Positions 1-8,828 of a stretch of DNA of 64,000 nucleotides are shown one piece after another. Source of the DNA: Pseudomonas akapageensis (lineage in GTDB: Bacteria; Pseudomonadota; Gammaproteobacteria; Pseudomonadales; Pseudomonadaceae); contig NZ_VXCP01000001.1 of the NCBI RefSeq assembly GCF_011355085.1, forward strand, positions 362,602 to 426,601. The letters are read 5' to 3'. The notes under the pieces are model-generated. The model was not told the origin of the DNA. It made no database searches and worked only from the letters and a program-made list of their open reading frames with translations. A program made the translations under genes and the position numbers. Each line of letters begins with the position of its first letter. Within the stretch, counting starts at the first letter, position 1.

Positions 1-93
1 CAGGCCGAAGACAAGAATGAAGCTCGCCGCGAAGTAGAACACCGGCGGGTTCATGCGGATGTTGCCGTTTTTGGAAGTGATCGAGGTACTCAT
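1..93 (-). CDS. betT: BCCT-family choline/betaine transporter, N-terminal fragment
   Basis: Only the first 31 codons are present, running off the left edge on the minus strand from an ATG at 93. They read MSTSITSKNGNIRMNPPVF followed by a hydrophobic run. This matches the cytoplasmic lead-in and first membrane helix of Pseudomonas BetT-type betaine/choline/carnitine transporters, as recalled from the family. A GAGG stretch lies about ten bases upstream. The protein would take up choline or betaine coupled to an ion gradient at the inner membrane. The palindrome at 185-212, resembling a BetI operator, supports a choline role. The substrate cannot be decided from 31 residues. Confidence 0.7.
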   Translation of the reverse strand, partial: MSTSITSKNGNIRMNPPVFYFAASFILVFGL

Positions 94-184
94 GGGCGGA
101 GCACCTCGGAGGGTTGGAAAGGCTTTAAATAGAGCGGGTTCAGCAAGGGAATCCTCCTGTTGAACACCGGTAGCGAACCACCGA

Positions 185-212
185 TTTAACTTGAACGGAC
201 GTTCAAGTTAAA
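185..212. promoter_or_regulatory. 12-bp-arm palindrome, candidate BetI operator
   Basis: Perfect inverted repeat with arms TTTAACTTGAAC and GTTCAAGTTAAA around the 4-base spacer GGAC. It lies about 90 bases upstream of the BCCT transporter start. TetR-family BetI proteins bind palindromes with TTGAACG/CGTTCAA cores, so this is a reasonable choline-responsive operator for the transporter. That assignment is inference; no betI gene is in the window. Confidence 0.5.
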
Positions 213-263
213 CATGGATGGGGGTGACAAGACCAATCGGGGCAGACTTGAGGCCGCTTTGCG

Positions 264-365
264 GCCTAATCGCTGGCAAGCCAGCTCCCACAGAGGTAAC
301 AGGTGACCACCAAATGATTGGCCGGTCACTAAACCCTGTGGGAGCGGGCTTGCCCGCGATGAGGC
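264..365. repeat. REPIN, GTGGGAGC family
   Basis: Two inverted REP units face each other: a left unit with GCTGGCAAGCCAGCTCCCAC and a right unit with GTGGGAGCGGGCTTGCCCGC, separated by about 45 bases. This is the common palindromic repeat of fluorescent pseudomonads. The same family recurs at 51024-51125 and as a single unit at 46530-46557. Confidence 0.85.
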
Positions 366-381
366 CCGCCATCTGAAATAC

Positions 382-1332
382 TTACTTCTGCGACCCATCA
401 TCATGCTGCAGATTAGCCTGGGTCAGATTGCTCCCCGGCGCTACGCTGCGCGTCAACCAGACATTGCCACCGATGGTCGACCCCTTGCCGATCGTGATGC
501 GCCCAAGGATAGTCGCCCCGGCATAGATCACCACATCGTCCTCGACGATCGGGTGGCGCGGTTGGCCTTTCTGCAACTGCCCGTCTTCGTCGGCCGGGAA
601 GCGCTTGGCGCCCAGGGTCACGGCCTGATAGATGCGCACGCGCTCGCCAATGATCGCCGTCTCACCGATCACAACGCCGGTACCGTGGTCGATGAAGAAG
701 CTCGGGCCGATCTGTGCGCCGGGGTGAATGTCGATGCCGGTCGCCGAATGGGCGAGCTCCGAACTGATCCGCGCCAGCAAGGGCAAGCCGGCACGGTACA
801 GATGATGGGCCAGGCGATGATGGATCACCGCCAGAATTCCCGGGTAGCACAACAACACTTCATCGACGCTGCGAGCCGCCGGATCACCGTGGTAAGCCGC
901 CAACACATCGGTATCGAGCACGCCGCGCAAGCCCGGCAAGGCCGCTGCGAAGTCCTGGACCAGGCGCACCGCATGGGCATCGATCTCGGTGTCATCGGCC
1001 TTGCCTCGGCGCGCCACATACCGCAGTTCAAGACGCGCCTGAGCCAGTAGCGAATTGAGGGCGACATCGAGGGTATGCCCGACGTAAAAGTCCTCGCTCT
1101 CTTCACGCAGGTCCACCGGCCCCAGCCGCATGGGGAACAAGGCACCGCACAGCTGCTCGAGGATTGTGCGCATGGCCTCGCGGGACGGCAACTCACGACC
1201 GCCATGTTCACCGCTGCTGCGCCCGTTCTGGCTGCGCCATTGATCACGGGCAGCACGCAGTTGACCCACAATCGTCTGCAACTGCCAATGCCCCGAACTG
1301 CTTTCGGCCTGTGCTTGCGCAATCTCGCTCAC
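382..1332 (-). CDS. epsC: serine O-acetyltransferase (EpsC/CysE type)
   Basis: Makes O-acetylserine from serine and acetyl-CoA, the carbon acceptor for cysteine synthesis. The 316-residue protein has the left-handed beta-helix signature of SATases: HPGAQIG, FIDHGTGVVIGE, then VRIYQAVTLGA, with the helical N-terminal half seen in the long EpsC form. The GTG start at 1332 is chosen because AGGAG sits eight bases upstream (GGCAGGAGTGGGAACC) and the alignable family sequence begins nearby; the longer open frame upstream has no family resemblance. It is divergent from the D-cysteine desulfhydrase gene with about 208 bases between, and heads a sulfur-acquisition block, so control by sulfur status is likely but not shown. 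Confidence 0.9.
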   Translation of the reverse strand: MSEIAQAQAESSSGHWQLQTIVGQLRAARDQWRSQNGRSSGEHGGRELPSREAMRTILEQLCGALFPMRLGPVDLREESEDFYVGHTLDVALNSLLAQARLELRYVARRGKADDTEIDAHAVRLVQDFAAALPGLRGVLDTDVLAAYHGDPAARSVDEVLLCYPGILAVIHHRLAHHLYRAGLPLLARISSELAHSATGIDIHPGAQIGPSFFIDHGTGVVIGETAIIGERVRIYQAVTLGAKRFPADEDGQLQKGQPRHPIVEDDVVIYAGATILGRITIGKGSTIGGNVWLTRSVAPGSNLTQANLQHDDGSQK

Positions 1333-1540
1333 GGTTCCCACTCCTGCCACGCTCGTTGGTCGACGGCACCGTAAAAATGGCCGCCCTTTCGGCGCCCACT
1401 CTACGGCAAAACCGTCATGTTCAAAAAATAACGGATTCTGTCGGGACCGCTTCATCCGGACATAAGCCGGCTCGTGAAGGCAGTTGCCCAGTGCTCGATG
1501 GCTGCCTATAGTCGAGGCTTTACCCCACAGCTGAAATCCC

Positions 1541-2539
1541 ATGATCAAACAACAGCTCGCTCGCTTCAATCGCCTGGATCTGCTTGGTGCCCCGACCGCA
1601 CTGGAAAAGCTCGAGCGCCTGTCCGAGTGGGCTGGTCGCGACATCTACGTCAAGCGCGATGACACCACGCCACTGGCCCTTGGCGGCAACAAACTGCGCA
1701 AGCTCGAATACCTGGGCGCCGATGCCCTGGCCCAGGGTGCCGACACGCTGATCACCGCCGGCGCGATTCAGTCGAATCACGTACGGCAGACGGCTGCCCT
1801 GGCCGCCAAACTCGGCCTGGGTTGCGTCGCCCTGCTGGAAAACCCCATCGGCACCACCCAGAGCAATTACCTGCAAAACGGCAATCGCCTGCTGCTGGAC
1901 CTGTTCGACGCCAAGGTCGAGCTGGTGGAAAACCTCGACAATGCCGACGAGCAACTGCGCGCCCTGGCCGTACGCCTGCAAGCCGGCGGCAAGAAACCGT
2001 ACCTGGTGCCCATCGGCGGTTCCAATGCCCTGGGAGCCCTGGGTTATGTGCGCGCAGGTTTTGAACTGGCCGCACAAATCGAGCAGACCGGCCTGAACTT
2101 CGCCGCTGTGGTGCTGGCTTCAGGCAGTGCCGGCACGCATAGCGGCCTGGCCCTGGCGCTAGGCGAAGCATTGCCGCAACTGCCGGTGATCGGTGTGACC
2201 GTATCGCGTACCGACCAGGACCAACGTCCGAAAGTCCAGGGCCTGGCCGAACGTACCGCCGAATTGCTTGGCGTGCCGATGCCGGACAGTTTCAAGGTCG
2301 AGCTGTGGGACGAGTACTTCGCCCCACGCTATGGCGAGCCGAATGCCGGGACCCTGGCGGCGATCAAACTGCTGGCCAGCCATGAAGGCCTGCTGCTCGA
2401 CCCGGTCTACACCGGCAAGGCCATGGCCGGCATGCTGGACGGCATTGGCCGTCAGCGCTTCAACGATGGCCCGCTGATTTTTCTGCACACCGGTGGGGCT
2501 CCTGCATTATTCGCCTACCCTGATGTCTGGGCGAGTTGA
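1541..2539 (+). CDS. dcyD: D-cysteine desulfhydrase
   Basis: PLP-dependent enzyme of the ACC deaminase/DcyD family; releases sulfide, ammonia and pyruvate from D-cysteine. The 332-residue length is normal. The PLP lysine is K51 in [21 protein letters not shown] near residue 75 forms part of the active site, [10 protein letters not shown] near 190 is the likely cofactor phosphate loop, and [13 protein letters not shown] closes the C-terminus. ACC deaminases share the fold, but the gene's position directly before a cystine importer follows the known dcyD-tcyJLN arrangement and argues for cysteine. A cytoplasmic enzyme that lets the cell use imported cyst(e)ine as a sulfur source. Confidence 0.88.
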   Translation: MIKQQLARFNRLDLLGAPTALEKLERLSEWAGRDIYVKRDDTTPLALGGNKLRKLEYLGADALAQGADTLITAGAIQSNHVRQTAALAAKLGLGCVALLENPIGTTQSNYLQNGNRLLLDLFDAKVELVENLDNADEQLRALAVRLQAGGKKPYLVPIGGSNALGALGYVRAGFELAAQIEQTGLNFAAVVLASGSAGTHSGLALALGEALPQLPVIGVTVSRTDQDQRPKVQGLAERTAELLGVPMPDSFKVELWDEYFAPRYGEPNAGTLAAIKLLASHEGLLLDPVYTGKAMAGMLDGIGRQRFNDGPLIFLHTGGAPALFAYPDVWAS

Positions 2540-2612
2540 TACGGGTAAATTCAAAGACACAAAAAGGTATATGAAAATTATTTTTTATTATTTTCCACTA
2601 TATCTGGTCACC

Positions 2613-2618
2613 TATAAT
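2613..2618 (+). promoter_or_regulatory. candidate -10 box for the tcyJLN genes
   Basis: A consensus TATAAT in an AT-rich stretch (2565-2620) between dcyD and tcyJ. No good -35 element is visible at 17 bases, which would fit an activator-dependent promoter such as one driven by CysB. The gap suggests tcyJLN has its own promoter as well as possible read-through from dcyD. Confidence 0.4.
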
Positions 2619-2656
2619 CTTGCCGCCTGACCTTAACAACAACATTGGGGCTTTCC

Positions 2657-3451
2657 ATGAGAATTTCTGCATTCGGTAAACACCTTCTCTCTGCCAGCCT
2701 GGGCCTGGTGCTCGGCGCCAGCCTGCTCGGTCAGGCCGTTGCCGGTGACCAGCTCAAGGAGATCAAGGAAAAAGGCGTGATCAACGTCGGCCTGGAAGGG
2801 ACCTACCCGCCGTTCAGTTACGTCGATGAAGCCGGCAAACTCGCGGGCTTCGAAGTCGAGTTCTCTGAAGCACTGGCCAAGGAGCTGGGGGTCAAGGCCA
2901 AGCTGCAACCGACCAAGTGGGACGGCATCCTGGCCGCACTGGAATCCAAGCGCCTGGACGTGGTGATCAACCAGGTGACCATCTCCGATGAGCGCAAGAA
3001 GAAGTACGACTTCTCCACGCCCTACACCATATCCGGCATTCAGGCCCTGGTTCTGAAAAAGAACGAAGGGACCATCAAGACGGCCGATGACCTGGCCGGC
3101 AAGAAAGTTGGTGTAGGCCTGGGCACCAACTACGAGCAGTGGCTCAAGGACAACCAGCCAAAAGCGATCATCAAGACCTACGACGATGACCCGACCAAGT
3201 ACCAGGACCTGCGCGTTGGCCGTATCGATGCCATTCTGGTCGACCGCCTGGCCGCTCTGGAGCTGACCTCCAAGGCCAAGGACACCGCGGTCGCCGGCGA
3301 ACCCTTCTCCCGCCAGGAAGCCGGTATCGCCATGCGCAAGGGCGAACCCGAACTGCTGGACGCGATCAACAAGGCCATCGCGAAGTTGAGTGCCGACGGT
3401 ACCCTTGCCAAGCTGTCGCAGAAGTACTTCAACGCTGACGTCACCAAATGA
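2657..3451 (+). CDS. tcyJ: cystine ABC transporter, periplasmic binding protein
   Basis: Family 3 solute-binding protein, 264 residues, with a Sec signal peptide (RISAFGKHLLSAS... cleaved near QAVAG). Mature sequence begins DQLKEIKEKG, then VINVGLEGTYPPFSYVDE, the usual ligand-pocket strand of amino-acid binding proteins, and later TKWDGILAALESKRLDVVINQV. TcyJ (FliY) of enterics has the same layout. It delivers cystine to the TcyL/TcyN importer. The ATG at 2657 is preferred over the TTG at 2645, with GGGG seven bases upstream. Its stop overlaps the permease start by four bases, indicating translational coupling. Confidence 0.88.
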   Translation: MRISAFGKHLLSASLGLVLGASLLGQAVAGDQLKEIKEKGVINVGLEGTYPPFSYVDEAGKLAGFEVEFSEALAKELGVKAKLQPTKWDGILAALESKRLDVVINQVTISDERKKKYDFSTPYTISGIQALVLKKNEGTIKTADDLAGKKVGVGLGTNYEQWLKDNQPKAIIKTYDDDPTKYQDLRVGRIDAILVDRLAALELTSKAKDTAVAGEPFSRQEAGIAMRKGEPELLDAINKAIAKLSADGTLAKLSQKYFNADVTK

Positions 3452-4116
3452 TCGAAGACAGTCTGCAGCTTGCCCTGGACTCCGCGCCCTTTCTGCTCAA
3501 GGGCGCGTACTTCACGGTCATCCTGAGTCTGGGGGGCATGTTTTTCGGTCTGTTGATGGGCTTCGGGCTGGCGCTGATGCGCCTGTCCCGTTTCATGCTG
3601 CTGCGCTGGATCGCGCGGGTGTATGTGTCGTTCTTTCGCGGCACACCGTTGCTGGTCCAGCTGTTCGTGATCTATTACGGGTTGCCGCAGCTCGGTCTGG
3701 AACTCGACCCGCTGCCGGCGGCCCTGATCGGCTTTTCATTGAACATGGCAGCCTATGCCTGCGAAATCCTGCGTGCGGCGATCAGCTCGATCGATCGTGG
3801 CCAATGGGAAGCCGCCGCCAGTATCGGCATGACCCGGGCCCAGACCCTGCGCCGGGCGATCCTGCCCCAGGCGGCGCGCACTGCGTTGCCGCCGTTGGGC
3901 AACAGCTTCATATCACTGGTCAAGGACACGGCGCTGGCCGCAACGATCCAGGTGCCTGAGCTGTTCCGCCAGGCGCAATTGATCACTGCCCGCACCTTCG
4001 AAATTTTCACCATGTATCTTGCCGCCGCCTTGATCTACTGGGTTCTGGCCACTGTCCTGGCGCACTTGCAGCACCGCCTGGAAGCGCGGGTCAACCGGCA
4101 CGACCTGGAGTTCTGA
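3448..4116 (+). CDS. tcyL: cystine ABC transporter permease
   Basis: Inner-membrane permease of the polar amino-acid family (HisM/GlnP type), 222 residues, with several hydrophobic segments and the EAA loop around residue 130 (EAAASIGMTRAQTLRRAILPQA) that contacts the ATPase. It probably forms a homodimer since only one permease gene is present, as in TcyJLN. It overlaps tcyJ by ATGA and ends four bases before tcyN, so the three are one translational unit. Substrate is inferred from dcyD next door; another polar amino acid is possible. Confidence 0.87.
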   Translation: MIEDSLQLALDSAPFLLKGAYFTVILSLGGMFFGLLMGFGLALMRLSRFMLLRWIARVYVSFFRGTPLLVQLFVIYYGLPQLGLELDPLPAALIGFSLNMAAYACEILRAAISSIDRGQWEAAASIGMTRAQTLRRAILPQAARTALPPLGNSFISLVKDTALAATIQVPELFRQAQLITARTFEIFTMYLAAALIYWVLATVLAHLQHRLEARVNRHDLEF

Positions 4117-4120
4117 CAGC

Positions 4121-4873
4121 ATGATTGTGGTAGAAAAACTGACGAAACAATTCAACGGCCAGACCGTCCTCGACGGCATCGACCTGCGGGTCGAGGCCGG
4201 CGAAGTGATTGCGATCATCGGCCCCAGCGGCTCAGGCAAGACCACCTTCCTGCGTTGCCTGAACTTCCTTGAAGTCCCCACCAGCGGCCGGATCCGCATG
4301 GGCGACATCGAGATCGATGGCAGCCGTCCGCTGAACCAGCAACAGGGCCTGATTCGCCGCTTGCGCCAGCAGGTCGGCTTCGTCTTCCAGAACTTCAATC
4401 TGTTCCCCCATCGCACCGCGCTGGAAAACGTGATCGAAGGCCCGCTGGTGGTGAAGAAGACCCCGCGCGTCGCTGCCGTCGAACTGGGACGCAAACTGTT
4501 GGCCAAGGTGGGGCTGGCTGGCAAGGAAAACGCTTACCCACGCAGGCTCTCCGGTGGCCAGCAGCAACGCGTGGCGATCGCCAGGGCCCTGGCCATGGAA
4601 CCTGAGGTGATTCTCTTCGACGAACCGACCTCGGCGCTCGACCCTGAGCTGGTTGGCGAGGTGCTGGCGACCATTCGTGCCCTGGCCGAAGAAAAGCGCA
4701 CCATGGTCATCGTGACCCACGAAATGGGCTTTGCCCGAGACGTGGCCAACCGGGTGATCTTTTTCGACAAGGGCGTCATCGTCGAGCAGGGAGAGGCCAA
4801 GGCACTGTTCGCCAATCCCCAGCAAGAGCGCACCCGCCAGTTTCTCAGCAAGTTCCTCACTTCGGGGAACTGA
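4121..4873 (+). CDS. tcyN: cystine ABC transporter ATP-binding protein
   Basis: ATPase subunit, 250 residues, with Walker A GPSGSGKTT near residue 33, Q-loop FVFQNFNLFPH, signature LSGGQQQRVAIARAL, Walker B VILFDEPTSALD and the H-loop in IVTHEMGFA. All catalytic residues are present. It energises cystine uptake by TcyJ/TcyL. It is the last gene of the unit; a hairpin follows at 4906-4930. Family members for other polar amino acids look very similar, so the cystine label depends on gene order. Confidence 0.88.
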   Translation: MIVVEKLTKQFNGQTVLDGIDLRVEAGEVIAIIGPSGSGKTTFLRCLNFLEVPTSGRIRMGDIEIDGSRPLNQQQGLIRRLRQQVGFVFQNFNLFPHRTALENVIEGPLVVKKTPRVAAVELGRKLLAKVGLAGKENAYPRRLSGGQQQRVAIARALAMEPEVILFDEPTSALDPELVGEVLATIRALAEEKRTMVIVTHEMGFARDVANRVIFFDKGVIVEQGEAKALFANPQQERTRQFLSKFLTSGN

Positions 4874-4905
4874 CGCTGTCGTACTTTATAAGCAATTTTT
4901 CGATC

Positions 4906-4930
4906 GCGACTTTCACTACTTGAAGGTCGC
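4906..4930 (+). terminator. inverted repeat after tcyN, weak terminator candidate
   Basis: Arms GCGACTTTCA and TGAAGGTCGC pair over ten bases with one G-T wobble around the loop CTACT. It lies 33 bases after the tcyN stop. There is no T-run, so it may be a transcript-end stabiliser rather than an intrinsic terminator. Confidence 0.35.
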
Positions 4931-5436
4931 GTATTGTCCTGCCCGCACAAACCCAATGAGCCCGAGATATTTACTTACCACCAAAACAGCCGCACTTATT
5001 ACCACAACCATAAATTAAACATGACACTTTCAATTGCGCGAACGTTATCTCAGTGGAAGCACCCTCCCGGATAGCCAATAGCAATCTTCCTCGCTTCCTG
5101 AACTTCCGCTGAACGACAGCCACCAAATAAATCAAGGCTTTCAGCGCATTCAGCGTTCACACCCTCGCTAACGATTTATAGCTTGCGCGGAAGTTCAAGA
5201 TCATACAAATGAAGTTCCTACGTAGGACCGTTCCGAACAAAGCCTGATCACAACAACCTGCTCCTTGCCCACTTGACACCCTCTCCCGTAAAACTTATCT
5301 AATCGAACAGCAACAACTTAACCCTCTTAACAGACTATATATTTGCCACCCGCCTGCCGTTATCCAACAGTCACAGCAAATGACTGTAACGAGTGGCTTC
5401 AGGGATTACATCATCGATTAGCCAAGGGAGAAGAAA
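4931..5436. other. gene-free AT-rich spacer
   Basis: About 500 bases clearly lower in GC than the neighbours. I see only very short reading frames without ribosome binding sites (for example ATG at 4956, 20 codons) and no repeats or RNA fold that I can support. It presumably holds the promoter of the gene at 5437. Confidence 0.4.
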
Positions 5437-6156
5437 ATGACCCATGCATACAAGGATTCCGTACTGCCGCCGCCCTCACTCGCGCATAACGCGCACAAGG
5501 GCATCGGCTTGCATGCTGCAGCCAACCTGCTGATCCGCATCGACCCCAGCCCGGACATGGACGAAGGGGATCTGCTGGAACTGTTCTGGGACGATTGCTA
5601 TGTCACTTCACACCCACTGACTGCAGCAGAGGTCGGCAAACCCGTGTTTCTCAGCATTCCGGAAAGCTTCCCCGACAGCACCACCGCCCGCATTCACTAC
5701 CGGCTGATGAAAACGGGTCGTTGTCCGCGCATCTCTTGCGCGCTGCCGGTGCTGATCAAACTGGACTGCCCGGGCGGTCCCCCGATTCACCCCGATGATG
5801 AGGAAAACCAGGCGCTGGCCCCCGTCGTTCTGCCTACGGCGCTGCGCCGACAAGGGGTCAGCGCGCCACAACTCAGAAGCGGCGTGCCCTTTGCCATCGA
5901 GCCCTACCTGAACATGGCCCCTGACGATGAGATCACGTTGCGCTGGGGTGACGTGCGCCTGGACCTTCCCGTGCTCAAGGCCGGCAACGTCGGCAAGATG
6001 GTTCGCGGCAGGGTGCCTGCGGCCAGCATTCTGGAAGCCGGAGAGGACGACCATCTGGAAATCAGCTACTGCATCATCGACCGGGTCGGCAACAGCTCGC
6101 GCTGGTCGCCACCGCTCAGGCTCAAGGTTTTCGGGCTCGATCGGCGCCACGCCTGA
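5437..6156 (+). CDS. hypothetical protein with two Ig-like repeats
   Basis: I do not recognise a named family. The 239-residue product has no signal peptide or membrane segment. It appears to contain two related beta-sandwich units of roughly 95 residues: residues about 22-110 (INPSP-like opening, GDLLELFWDD, ARIHYRLMKTGRCPR) and about 125-232 (DEITLRWGDVRLDL, HLEISYCIIDRVGNSSRWSPP). The second ends with the pattern common to Ig-like repeats of large Pseudomonas surface or toxin-like proteins. A clear GGGAG lies upstream of the ATG. It is a lone gene between AT-rich spacers in the sulfur block, with nothing to tie it to sulfur. Confidence 0.7.
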   Translation: MTHAYKDSVLPPPSLAHNAHKGIGLHAAANLLIRIDPSPDMDEGDLLELFWDDCYVTSHPLTAAEVGKPVFLSIPESFPDSTTARIHYRLMKTGRCPRISCALPVLIKLDCPGGPPIHPDDEENQALAPVVLPTALRRQGVSAPQLRSGVPFAIEPYLNMAPDDEITLRWGDVRLDLPVLKAGNVGKMVRGRVPAASILEAGEDDHLEISYCIIDRVGNSSRWSPPLRLKVFGLDRRHA

Positions 6157-6360
6157 GCGCTTCTATTCATATTCCTAAAAGTTAGTATATTTAAAATTTA
6201 AGGATGATTAGGGTATATAGACCGGACCACCGGACCACCGCATTTTTGTTATCGCTGCGATTACGCAGCGCTCCATATGACGTGAGGAAGGTATGGTCGG
6301 GAACACAATCACCCCAGTGGGTAACGCCAGGGCATTGAGCGCAGCCAAGGAGCGGCACTG
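6157..6360. promoter_or_regulatory. AT-rich promoter region of the sfnB-monooxygenase-met operon
   Basis: 204 bases with an AT-rich core around 6165-6225 (TATTCCTAAAAG, then GTATATTTAAAATTTAAGG) that recalls the AT-rich regions before the other sulfur genes at 21310, 22990 and 30241. I see no convincing sigma-54 GG/GC pair. CysB-type control is a guess. Confidence 0.3.
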
Positions 6361-7602
6361 ATGTCCAGTCTGGCAGATTCCAACGTCCAGAGCGATCTGG
6401 ACCACGCCCCGCTATTGCTGCCTGCCAAGGTCCTGCGCAACGATGCCCAGGTCCTGCAGGCAGCTCATGAACTGGCCGAGGCCGCACGGCCGCAAGCCGC
6501 TCGCCGTGATCAACAACGCAAACTGCCCTGGGCTGAAATAGAGCTGTTTACCCGTAGTGGGCTGGGCAGTATCACCATCCCGAGGCAATACGGCGGCCCG
6601 CAGGTTTCCTTCGTGACCCTGGCCGAGGTATTCCGGATTATTTCCGCAGCAGATCCTGCATTGGGACAAATTCCGCAAAACCAGTTCGGCATCCTTCAGG
6701 TGATACAAGCCACCGCGAGCGAGCGGCAGAAGCAACAGCTGTTCGCCTCGGTGCTCGATGGCTGGCGCATCGGCAATGCCGGGCCCGAGCGGGGTAGTAA
6801 AAACACCCTGGAGCTCAAGGCTCGCATCACCCGCAGCACCGATGGCTTTGTCATCAACGGACAGAAGTTTTACTCCACCGGCGCCCTGTTTGCGCACTGG
6901 GTGGCGGTCAAGGCCATCAATGACGAGGGTCGGCAAGTCATGGCCTTTGTGCGTCGGGGCAGCCCTGGGCTGCGCATCGTTGACGACTGGTCGGGCTTTG
7001 GCCAGCGCACCACGGCCAGCGGCACCGTACTGTTGGACAACGTGCCTGTCGATGCCGACCTGGTGGTGGAAAACTGGCGCCTGGCCGAATCGCCGAACAT
7101 CCAGGGCGCAGTCTCGCAACTGATCCAGGCGGCCATCGACGCCGGCATTGCCGAGGCAGCCATCGACGACAGCGTCCGCTTCGTTCGCGAGCGCTCGCGA
7201 CCGTGGATCGACGCCAAGGTCGAGCGGGCCAGCGATGACCCCTATGTGATCGCCGACATCGGTCGGCTCAAGCTGGACCTGCACGCCGCCCAGGCGCTAT
7301 TGCGCAGGGCCGGGAAGGTCCTGGACGAAGTCCGTGCCGCCCCCATCGATGAAAGCGCTGCAGCTCGCGCCTCCATCGCCGTGGCCGAAGCCAAGGTGCT
7401 CACCACCGAGATCTCGTTGCTGGCCAGCGAGAAACTATTCGAGCTGTCCGGCAGCCGCGCCAGCCTCGCCGAATTCAACCTGGATCGGCATTGGCGCAAT
7501 GCGCGCGTCCATACCCTGCATGACCCGGTGCGCTGGAAATACCACGCCGTGGGTGCCTGGCACTTGAACGGTAAGTTGCCTGCCCGGCATTCCTGGATTT
7601 GA
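6361..7602 (+). CDS. SfnB-family sulfur acquisition oxidoreductase (acyl-CoA dehydrogenase fold)
   Basis: FAD- or FMN-dependent enzyme of the acyl-CoA dehydrogenase superfamily, 413 residues, in the SfnB/DszC-like branch used to desulfurise organic sulfur. Landmarks: LPWAEIELFTRSGLGSITIPRQYGGP near residue 57, QIPQNQFG near 100, DGFVINGQKFYSTGALFAHW near 160, DDWSGFGQRTTASGT near 210, and the C-terminal RHWRNARVHTLHDPVRWKYHAVG that is diagnostic of this branch. AAGGAG lies eight bases before the ATG. It is the first of an apparent operon with a paralogue immediately downstream. The exact substrate (a sulfone, sulfonate or related compound) is unknown. Confidence 0.85.
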   Translation: MSSLADSNVQSDLDHAPLLLPAKVLRNDAQVLQAAHELAEAARPQAARRDQQRKLPWAEIELFTRSGLGSITIPRQYGGPQVSFVTLAEVFRIISAADPALGQIPQNQFGILQVIQATASERQKQQLFASVLDGWRIGNAGPERGSKNTLELKARITRSTDGFVINGQKFYSTGALFAHWVAVKAINDEGRQVMAFVRRGSPGLRIVDDWSGFGQRTTASGTVLLDNVPVDADLVVENWRLAESPNIQGAVSQLIQAAIDAGIAEAAIDDSVRFVRERSRPWIDAKVERASDDPYVIADIGRLKLDLHAAQALLRRAGKVLDEVRAAPIDESAAARASIAVAEAKVLTTEISLLASEKLFELSGSRASLAEFNLDRHWRNARVHTLHDPVRWKYHAVGAWHLNGKLPARHSWI

Positions 7603-7622
7603 CCAGACCTCTGGAGCCCCCT

Positions 7623-8828
7623 ATGAGCTTTTTGCCGCAACCGCACGACCCCGTGACGGTCATCGAAAGTGATGCCCACGCCCTGACCATTGCCAGCGAA
7701 CTGGCGCAAGTCCTGCGCCAGGACAGTGCCCTGCGCGACCGTGAACGGCGCCTGCCCCATGCCGAACTTGCGCTGTTTTCGCGCTCTGGCCTGTGGGGTA
7801 TCAGCGTACCGAAAGCCTTCGGTGGCGCCGGTGTATCCAATGTCACCCTGGCCCGGGTCATCAGCCTGATTGCCCAGGCCGATGCCTCCCTGGGGCAGAT
7901 TCCACAAAACCATTTCTATGCCCTCGAAGTGCTGCGGGTCAACGGCAGCCCCGAGCAGCAGCGGCGTCTTTACGCCGAAGTACTGGCCGGTCGCCGTTTC
8001 GGCAATGCCCTGGCAGAGCTGGGAACCAAGACCGCTCACGATCGCAGCACTTCATTGACCCGAGAAGGCGATGGTTTTCGCATCAATGGCCGCAAGTTCT
8101 ACGCCACCGGCGCGCTCTACGCCCAGCGCATCCCCACCTCGGTGATCGACGAACAGGGCGTACAACAACTGGCTTTCGTCGCCGCAGACAGCCAGGGCCT
8201 GAACGTGATCGACGACTGGAGCGGCTTTGGCCAGCGCACGACAGGCAGCGGTTCGGTGGTATTCGACAACGTGCCTGTCGCGGCGGCCGATGTGGTGCCG
8301 TTCCAGACGGCATTCGAGCGCCCTACGCCCGTCGGCCCGCTCGCGCAGATCCTGCATGCCGCCATCGACACAGGTATCGCTCGCGCAGCCTATGAAGATG
8401 CCTTGCACTTCGTCCGTACCCGCACTCGCCCCTGGATCGACTCAGGTTTCGATAAAGCAGTCGATGACCCGCTGACACTCAAAAGCTTTGGCCAGATTGC
8501 CATTCGCCTGCACGCAGCCGAGGCTCTGCTGGAGCGCGCCGGGGAGTACCTCGACCGGGCCCAGACGCAACCCACCGCAGAAACCGTGGCGGCCGCGTCC
8601 ATCGCCGTGGCTGAGGCACGCGCCATCAGCACCGAGATCTCCCTGACCGCCGGCAGCACCCTGTTCGAGCTGGCCGGCAGCCAGGCCACCCTGGCCGAGC
8701 ACGGCCTTGACCGGCATTGGCGCAATGCACGTACCCACACCCTGCACGATCCCGTGCGCTGGAAGTACCACGCCATCGGCAATTACTACCTCAATGATGA
8801 AAAGCCTCCGCTGCGGGGGACCATCTGA
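7623..8828 (+). CDS. sfnB: SfnB-family sulfur acquisition oxidoreductase, second copy
   Basis: 401 residues, a tandem paralogue of the preceding gene: the same DDWSGFGQRTT block, QIPQNHFYALEVLR and RHWRNARTHTLHDPVRWKYHAIG at matching positions. The ATG at 7623 is chosen over the upstream TTG because CTGGAG lies six bases before it and the preceding stop is at 7600-7602. Its own stop overlaps the monooxygenase start (TGATG). The two copies differ throughout, so they are an old duplication and may take different substrates or form a heteromer. A flavin reductase partner is not encoded here. Confidence 0.85.
   Translation: MSFLPQPHDPVTVIESDAHALTIASELAQVLRQDSALRDRERRLPHAELALFSRSGLWGISVPKAFGGAGVSNVTLARVISLIAQADASLGQIPQNHFYALEVLRVNGSPEQQRRLYAEVLAGRRFGNALAELGTKTAHDRSTSLTREGDGFRINGRKFYATGALYAQRIPTSVIDEQGVQQLAFVAADSQGLNVIDDWSGFGQRTTGSGSVVFDNVPVAAADVVPFQTAFERPTPVGPLAQILHAAIDTGIARAAYEDALHFVRTRTRPWIDSGFDKAVDDPLTLKSFGQIAIRLHAAEALLERAGEYLDRAQTQPTAETVAAASIAVAEARAISTEISLTAGSTLFELAGSQATLAEHGLDRHWRNARTHTLHDPVRWKYHAIGNYYLNDEKPPLRGTI

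Noticed and set aside
4956..5072. Two very short frames in the gap after tcyN
   Set aside because: 20 codons or fewer with no ribosome binding site and non-coding composition.
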